From Paramarasmius palmivorus (taxonomy: Eukaryota; Basidiomycota; Agaricomycetes; Agaricales; Marasmiaceae): a stretch of DNA of 64,000 bases. This document shows positions 56,950 through 64,000 of this stretch, piece by piece (position 1 is the first letter of the stretch; every line of letters starts with the position of its first letter). A program made the translations under genes and the position numbers. The notes under the pieces are model-generated. The model saw nothing but the letters and a program-made list of their open reading frames with translations, did no database searches and had not been told where the DNA came from. The DNA lies in assembly GCA_037176845.1 (NCBI GenBank), contig JAYKXP010000020.1:372001-436000 (forward strand), written 5' to 3'.

Positions 56950-58110
56950 TACATACTCCTTTGCAGACAGTACTCCATAATGAAAGCCTGGCATCTCTTG
57001 TTCTTGTATAGGATATTATCCTCTTCGTGACACGAGCATCCTACATTCTTCGCCGCTTCCCCGCCCAAAACTGCAATACGAAACACATCTCATTGCTATG
57101 TATAAATTAAATCTCTATTCATATCTTGGACTAGCAATGTACCATTCTCACCTGGGTGAATAGGCATTGGGTAGTAAGGCCTCATCCGAGATGATAAACA
57201 TCTTAGCCATACTAGTACCACTGGTACAAGCCGCCTGCAACTTCCGGTTGAGACGCAGACTCATCGTGGACCTGTTCGTGGCGCAAAGTCATACCCATTT
57301 GTGCATTCTCGGCGTCGACCTGGTGTTTCGGATTCAACTACAAGGACCCAACGAGGACCCAATAATGCTAGTGAGTATCATAATTGCCTGATAATTGCTC
57401 ACCTTTTACAAATTCCAATTCCGACAGTGGTTTGACGCTTCGGCCGACCCAGATGTAGTCCAAGCCTGCGAGTAGCCTCCCAGATTCGGAGTTCGTTAAT
57501 GTCTGAGGAAACATAGAGGGAACACCATGCAAGGACCTGAAGGTCCTCGGAGGAACGGCCGCATCGAGCAAGGCGTCGGACGAGTGGAAGGTCATTAGAC
57601 AAGTCCTTCTCTGTCGGAAGGTACTCAGAGCTCGAGGGTTCCACATGTACTCAAGACGATGTCCGCGGATAGAAAATGACTTTTGACTATGGCTTTAGGT
57701 GAAATGTCAATCGCCGAGTACTCAAAACGCAAAACGTTCGGTGACGTTGTGAATTTGTGAATGCAGTATACACATTTGCATAGTGTTGAACCAGAGTATA
57801 ATATACCGAGGGTATCTTGAAGTAATTTTTTGCTATCAGTGTTCAACGTCCAACAATCATTCTGTTCCATTGAGGCTCTTAGGAGCAGCCTGCCTGGATC
57901 TCTGTGAAATGGAGATCCCCGTGGAAGCCTACTACGCTCGGAAACGTGTAAGTATCAGTGTAAACTGCACAGTGGCAAAAGTAGCGACGCACCGACACGG
58001 CTTCTGTCCTTTGTCAAACATTTTCCACGTCACCAGTCAGTCACTGGGACAGCTTTGCCACTGAATCGGATTTCGCTCTGATGTCCGGCGCCGGGAATTG
58101 AGATGACGAG
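56950..58110. repeat. degenerate direct repeat, left copy
   Basis: Shares ordered blocks with 62950-63850: GAGCATCCTAC(A/G)TTCTTCG, AACACATCTCATT, CCTCATCCGAGATG, ACTTCCGG..GAGACGCA, TGTCGGAAGGT, CAGCTTTGCCACT and GGGA(A/G)TTGAGA. The copies are strongly diverged, with many indels. Confidence 0.6.
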
Positions 58111-58489
58111 GTAAATCCGTGCGCGTTGGTAAACGGAGCGAGAAATTGACCATCATGATAGACACCGCTCAGGTGTTGTACAACACTGCTGTACGGGCGA
58201 CATTATTAGATCCTGGCCTGAACAGAGTTGAACTCTTCCTAGGGGTTTCCTAGCCCCTCGTAAGCAGGCGGTATACCTTTTTGAGATCGGCGAGTGGGTT
58301 TCTTCAGTGGGATGCTGCTTAAAAAAGTGTATCGGTAAGCTAAATCACAATGAGAAGTTTGGTTGTCAAACTCATGACATTCCCTCTCTTTTCTTCTGCA
58401 TCCGACACTGTATCGATTGCTGGATAGTTAACGGCCGGGTCGTCTTGAATATAGGTTCCTCGAGAGATGGAAAATCTTAGTCGTTGGGG

Positions 58490-59560
58490 ATGGGAGAAAG
58501 GTATGAACACAAATTTCATCAAAAATTCAGTGTCCGAAACTGACTCGGGTCCGTCCGGTAACCGAGTTTGACTGACTTTTCCAACTCCAACTTCAACACT
58601 GTTAACGCTCGTTAGCCGAGTGCAGCTTGGGTAATTCACCTCTTTATCTATCTGAACACAGTGTTAATTTCTAACCATCCGAGCCCAGATTATGGATTTT
58701 CAAGTACAATGCTAACATTTCGGTGTCCTTACGAGTCGGTGCTGGTACTCCGACTCCGGAGTCCGACAGACCAAGCGCCTGTCAGTCCAAAAAAGGCAGG
58801 TAAGAAAGGGCATGTGATCAATTGATCAGTACGCGTCGCGACTCGCAAATCAATGAGTATCGCGTCGCCCGTTCCCTGTACATGAATGAAGACTCGGAAA
58901 AGAGTATTATAAAGCTTATTACACTGTTTTAAATCTCTTACATGGTAGACAGTAGTTTTTAGCTGATACAAATGCAGCAACATTCAAAGCAAGTTTATCT
59001 TGGGTGCCGAAGCCTGGTGCAATTTGGTGAGGAATAACCACTCATCCTTGGATTAGTGGTATGTGCTTGTGGAAAATCCTTGTGTTTCCTTGAGAGAATG
59101 TCCCCCTGGTAAGTATTTTGTATCAAGATGTCATGGATGTTCGAGTGCAGTCAAAACCGATAAGTGTGCCACTGGTTGCTTTCATAGATGAATTACTCCA
59201 TAGATAAATACGCCTGGAATCCTTAGCCGTTCTTAGACTTGTCTCAGATGTAGAAGCGCTCTAGTCAAATATTCTCTGAACTTAAATAGATGCCTCATGG
59301 AAACTATAACCCTTTCAAGCCCAACTTGCCCACCAAATATATTACAGCTGAGCGCTGAGCTTTTAAAGATCCAGTTACTCATTACTGAGATCTCAGCGTA
59401 ATGACATTTACACTATGATCAATTCACAGTCGCGCATTCAACGTTCGGCGCGTTGTTTTCACCATCGAAAATTCGGCGCCTATTTGGCGCTTATAACTTC
59501 TTTTTGGCGCTCCATATGCTTTAGCGAAACATTGGGATGTAGAAAGAGTATGTTGAATAG
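58490..59560. other. intergenic, no gene recognised
   Basis: AT-rich, no coding signal. A few short GGCGCC-like motifs (TTCGGCGC) recur near 59440-59510. Confidence 0.4.
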
Positions 59561-60043
59561 TTAGATATGGAATTGAAAAAGTACGACTGCCACAGCGCTA
59601 AGTACGAAGTCGGCTAAGTCGAAGTTGGAGTTGGTTTCGAAGAAGTCGAGCTCGGCTATCACTGATCTGGCGCCGGACCGAATATGGCCGGCTACAAAGA
59701 GGATGGATCTCAGAACTGAGCTAGTGCTAATTGACATGAGGATATTTACTTCAAGAGAATGGCCATAGATCATTTTGAGACGATAGCAGGAAACAAATAG
59801 CTCGAAAAAAAGTTGGAATTGAGAGTTGGACTTGGTTAGTATAGTCGGATCAGGGACTCGGAGTCGGTTCGGCGGGTCGGAGTCAGATTTCTGACGAAAT
59901 CTGGGTTCATAGAAAGGCGCTCGACACCGAGTGTTGTAACTCAAGTACTCATCCTTTCTCACGTTCGCCCACAACGTTGACTCTCTTTGGGACTCTGTAA
60001 CACCATTCAGGCGTTCAATAACCTTTTTGAAGCGATAGGCCAT
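59561..60043 (-). CDS. hypothetical ORF
   Basis: An open frame of 160 codons from ATG 60043 (MAYRFKKVIERLNGV). No recognisable domain; the end is hydrophobic (FDLADFVLSAVAVVLFQFHI). It lies in a gene-poor, repeat-rich stretch and may be chance. Confidence 0.2.
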   Translation of the reverse strand: MAYRFKKVIERLNGVTESQRESTLWANVRKDEYLSYNTRCRAPFYEPRFRQKSDSDPPNRLRVPDPTILTKSNSQFQLFFELFVSCYRLKMIYGHSLEVNILMSISTSSVLRSILFVAGHIRSGARSVIAELDFFETNSNFDLADFVLSAVAVVLFQFHI

Positions 60044-60499
60044 GTTATATCGGTTTAGTTGAACACGTAGGGTGGATCGAAAGTAAGTCCTCACCAAATT
60101 CTCTCATAGTCGCGTTCAAGTCGCGTCATGTTTGGTACTTATCAGTTTTTCCCGTCATATCCTCAGTGGCACCGGCCTTCTACCGTAGGGGATAATGTGC
60201 AATGACATCGTCTTGGTGAACGAATCATCACCTTGTCCTCAGGCTTCCCAAAGCTGGTACATTCATCCACCTTGGCATTCCCCTTCAAACAACTACCTTC
60301 TGAGGAGACATACGAGCGTCGAGGCACCAACTTCCCAGTTCAGGAAAGCGCGATAGCCTACAGATGTCTCCTGACCACTGCACGTAAAGGGCTTACCATC
60401 GACTTCTAACCGGGACATCGGCCCTTCACACGCATTCTTTTCTGCATCTTTGACATAACATGGGATTGTCTGGCTCAGAGTATTGGCACGAGGCCAGAC
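60044..60499. other. intergenic upstream of P450
   Basis: No gene recognised. Confidence 0.4.
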
Positions 60500-62874
60500 A
60501 TGTCTTTCGTCAACCAGCTTGACCTGCCACTGCCAGCCTGGGTTAGCGTCTTTGCTGCTGCGCTCCTTGTGTTAATTCCTCTCATCTCTCGATCTCAAAG
60601 ACATCTTCCACTTCCGCCGGGACCTAAACCCTTACCAATAATCGGTTCGTGAAATATCTTCGCGGTATCCGGAAGTATGGCTCAGTGATGCTCACTAGGC
60701 AACTTTTTCGACCTCCCATCGAGTTTCGAATGGTTAACTTACATCGAATGGGGTAAAAAATATCGTGAGTGTCGTGATTGGATCCCAGGTACTCGTTATA
60801 ACCCGAAAACTGCTCAGAATCCGACATTCTACATTTCACTTTCGCTGGGACGCATACCATCGTCCTCAACTCACGCGAAGCTATCAATGATCTGTTGGAG
60901 AAGAGGTCGGATATCTACTCAAGCAGGTGAACCAACCGTCTTCTCCTGCTCACCGATGACTGACTGAAACAAAAGTTGACGATAGACCGAGATGGACGAT
61001 GCTCAACGACGTGTGCGTATTTTTTGGCTATATATTTCCGGGATATTCATTCTGATGACCCTCGGCAGAATTGGGTACGCCATTGGTTTGGACATTTCCG
61101 AATGGACAAAGAGTTATACTTAATATCTACAGATGGAGTTGGATACTCGTCACTATGCCGTACGGAAAACAGTGGAACGCGCGCAGAAAGCTCATTCACC
61201 AAGGTACGGCGCATATCTTGGTGGCTGTGATCCTGATTCTGACAACCGCCGTAGAATTCAACCCAAAGCAAACAGAAAGATACGACTTACAGCACCAAAA
61301 GGCCATATGCAACTTTCTCGTGGATCTGTTAAGAGACCCCAATGATTTCTATCATCTCATGCGACAGTGAGTGTCATATAGCCAATTCCATCCGACTTTG
61401 CCATTAAAACGCGTCTGTTCAGCATGGCAGGCTCTATAATCCTCTCCATAACCTACGGAATCACCATCAAATCCTCCGAACAAGGCGAACCTGCCATCGA
61501 CACCGCAGATCGTGCGTTACATGGATTCGTTGCGGCAGGCGTACCGGGCTCGTTTTTAGTCGTGCGTCAGCTCCGCTGTCCCTCTGCTTTCACTGAGACC
61601 CTTGCAATTGAAGGACTACATACCCTCGCTCCAACACGTCCCATCATGGTTTCCCGGCGCAGGCTGGAAACGCAAAGCAATCAAATGGGGAGAAGACGCA
61701 GATCAGATGTTGAATGAACCATTTGAGGTCGTTAAGAAGAACATGGTATGCCTTCCAAATCCCAGCCTTTACTAGGCTTCCCACTGATGAAACCGCAAGG
61801 CCAAAGGAACGCAAAAACCCTGCTTTGTCTCGTATTGCCTCGAAAAAGAAAAAGCCGACCCCGACTACGAGCAAGTAGTCAAAGAGGCGGCGGGAGCCAT
61901 GTATCTAGCAGGCACAGACACATCCGTGTGTTGCCTACATTCCTTCTTTCTCGCGATTAAGAACCATCCGAGTGTCTTACGTCGTGCGCAAGAAGAGTTG
62001 GATCGTGTTGTTGGGGATGAGAGGTTACCTGATGCAAGGGATTTAGTCGTAGGAAAGGACGGGGATGGAGATGTCAAGTTGCCGTATGTGTGGGCGATAC
62101 TGAATGAGGTTATGCGGTATGCTTTTGGCTTGTTTCTGGGTATGCTCGTTTTGAAGGAAGCCTGTTTAGATGGCAGCCTGTCAATCCCATGGGTACGTCA
62201 ACACCATTTTACCTGTTCGGATTCACAGGTCGACCTCGGCCATTTCAGGTCTCGCGCATCTCGTTACGGAGGAAGACACGTACAGAGGATATCGCATCCC
62301 AAAGGATTCAGTCGTTCTTGGGAATGCTTGGTTCGTCGATCTCTCTCTCTCCAAAGCAGACTAACGAAGCTCAACCTCAACCCAGGGCACTCCTCCACGA
62401 CGAAACACTGTACGGCGCACACCCCGATTCATTCATCCCCGAACGGTGGCTGACATCCGATGGGAGATTGAATACGGAAATTCCGGAGCCAATGATCTTT
62501 TGGGGGAGTGGTCGCAGGTATGTGTGTCCGCTTTTGTTATGTATGGTTTCTGCGTTCGCGTGGCTGAAAGGTGACACGTAGAATATGCCCCGGACGTCAA
62601 TTCGCATTTTCCTCAATGTTCAATGTGATAGCTTGTGTTATGCATTGTTTTGATGTCACTGCACCGACAGATGAGCCTGTTTCTTCTGGAGGAGCGTTCG
62701 AATCATCGTTGCAAAAGTAAGCCTTTAATCATGGTCATGTTCGCATCCTAGCTTGCTAATTCAGATACGAATCACAGTCGTCCTGTGCCTTTCCGATGTA
62801 CCATCCGGCCAAGGTCGGCCAAACATGAGGCGTTGATTAGGAGTAGTGCTATGATGGATGAGTTGCAGTGTTAG
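60500..62874 (+). CDS. cytochrome P450, with probable frameshift near the C-terminus
   Basis: About ten exons. N-terminal anchor [20 protein letters not shown] followed by [13 protein letters not shown]. Then [77 protein letters not shown] and [20 protein letters not shown] (I-helix A-G-x-D-T). [13 protein letters not shown] holds the ExxR, followed by [35 protein letters not shown] and the heme motif [15 protein letters not shown]. All catalytic landmarks are present. It resembles the O-methylsterigmatocystin-oxidoreductase-like class common in mushrooms; the substrate is unknown. The last exon reads [20 protein letters not shown] only one frame away from where intron splicing leaves it, so one base is extra near 62770-62790, or the splice differs. 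Confidence 0.85.
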
Positions 62875-62949
62875 TCTACTAGTGCTGGGGGACGCCACAC
62901 CACATGTCTTTTTTGTTCTGTGAGTGACACCTTGGTTACATGAACTTGA

Positions 62950-63850
62950 AGGGGTCCAGGGATGCTTACCAGTGGTAATCGTAATAGTACAGGCATCCTA
63001 CGTTCTTCGCGCTGCATGAAACACATCTCATTAATTAAATTTCTGGGCTAGGTGAACGAGTGTACATGTAATACCTCATCCGAGATGCCAAAAAATCAAT
63101 GCATACGGTACTTCCGGGCGAGACGCAAGCTCACGTTTTGGGGCTGAGCGCAGCGAATTTGACCGTTCTGGGGAGTCTGGTGCTTGAACGTTGAACCTGC
63201 ATTGCGATTAGCGGATTAGCGGATTAGCGGATGTCATCCTCCGTACCGAATCCCGCTGTAGTTCTGCATAATGCAGATCCCAGACGTTTCACACTCACGA
63301 ACCGGTCCGAGGAAACACTTTCAGCCTGAGGAAAACACGTCCTCGGACTCGAGAAACACCGGCCGCATAGAGCAGCACTTGAAGTTTTTAAAAAAACGAC
63401 TTGGTCCTTCCCTGTCGGAAGGTCGGGATCCGCGGCCATCGTCCGCGTCATGGGTAGGACAGTAACCCACCTCAACGGACGGCTATCATGTCAATCTCCT
63501 CTTGAGCCTCCAGGTAGGTAAATTGCACTGAAGGTTAACCGGAGTATACATGATTCACCGAGGGGTACCTCGAAATCAAGAGCATTAATCAACGTTCAGT
63601 CCGTTCCGAGAATCGGAAATTGGCTAGCGATGTGCAGGCCCATATGCACGATTTGCGGTCCGAACTCGGTATGTTCGGGACGCTGTAAGCACTCGAGTCT
63701 TTAGTATCAGCGCAAAGTCTGAGCACCGACGCTCAAACGGTCACTGGGGGAACAGCTTTGCCACTATCGCTTGTCAGGTTGCCGGTTTCGGTTTCGCTCG
63801 CGTCGGGAGTTGAGAGGTACAGTACGCACTGCCTCCGAGGTCACTTACGT
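62950..63850. repeat. degenerate direct repeat, right copy
   Basis: Same orientation as 56950-58110, about 6 kb away. At 63206-63231 it holds three copies of GATTAGCG in tandem. Confidence 0.6.
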
Positions 63851-64000
63851 GTGAGTCGGGGCGGGTTTCACATGTGATCTCAGCGACCCACCGTAATTGT
63901 CGGGGCGTAGGGACAGGGGCACAGGTTACGGCTGAATTCATGCGCACTTGCATGAGCTTGCATGTCGATCATACGCATACGTATAACCTGATGCATGGTG

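Noticed and set aside
1..64000. tRNA genes, rRNA, CRISPR arrays, bacterial operons
   Set aside because: None seen; the sequence is eukaryotic with spliceosomal introns. tRNAs could be missed by eye.

Overview
The window looks like nuclear DNA of a filamentous basidiomycete, most likely an Agaricomycete. Genes are on both strands, are cut by many introns of about 50-60 nt with GT..AG borders, and include typical mushroom families: a secreted GMC oxidoreductase, a P450, a GH95 fucosidase, DUF6589 proteins and Crinkler-like NTPase/nuclease proteins. Gene ends and exon borders below were read by eye from frames and splice sites, so exact junctions are provisional. The species cannot be named from this sequence.

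Left part (1-13.5 kb): the window opens inside a Crinkler-like gene (CRN1). A secreted GMC oxidoreductase with a probable 1-nt frameshift, a fungal multi-pass membrane protein, a METTL25-type methyltransferase, a nearly complete second Crinkler-like gene (CRN2) and a Rud3-like golgin follow. Fragments of the 3' end of the methyltransferase recur on both sides of it, together with sequence from the 3' flank of the Crinkler genes, so this block has been locally duplicated and rearranged.

Mobile-element block (13.5-20.75 kb): a 6.3-kb element is bounded by ~157-bp terminal inverted repeats. It carries two convergent genes, a RecQ-like helicase (interrupted by two in-frame TGA codons) and a DUF6589 protein (open throughout). 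Each terminal repeat is itself a nested palindrome, and a second perfect hairpin lies just inside each repeat. A 726-bp TIR element and a 169-bp dispersed repeat lie directly against its left end. The 169-bp repeat recurs inverted at 29.6 kb, next to a solo 21-bp copy of the element's tip. This is the most interesting part of the window.

Middle (21-39.9 kb): a protein with PD-(D/E)XK-like spacing, an unknown gene, two members of a fungal multi-exon family (23.7-25.8 and 37.7-39.9 kb), a secreted GH95 alpha-fucosidase, a Crinkler relic beside a CNH (Vps39/TGFBRAP1-type) gene that lacks its C-terminal half, an Sds23/Moc1-like CBS protein, and a cysteine-rich GPI-anchored protein with a possible NucA/NucB-like segment.

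Right part (41-64 kb): mostly ordinary housekeeping and conserved genes: a PH-like protein, the E2 enzyme Rad6/Ubc2, a GH99-like protein with a disordered tail, a PPR protein, a p31comet-like candidate and malic enzyme. After these comes a gene-poor stretch (55.3-64 kb) with decayed direct repeats around a P450 gene. The right half shows stable core gene content; the left and far right show duplication, decay and transposition.
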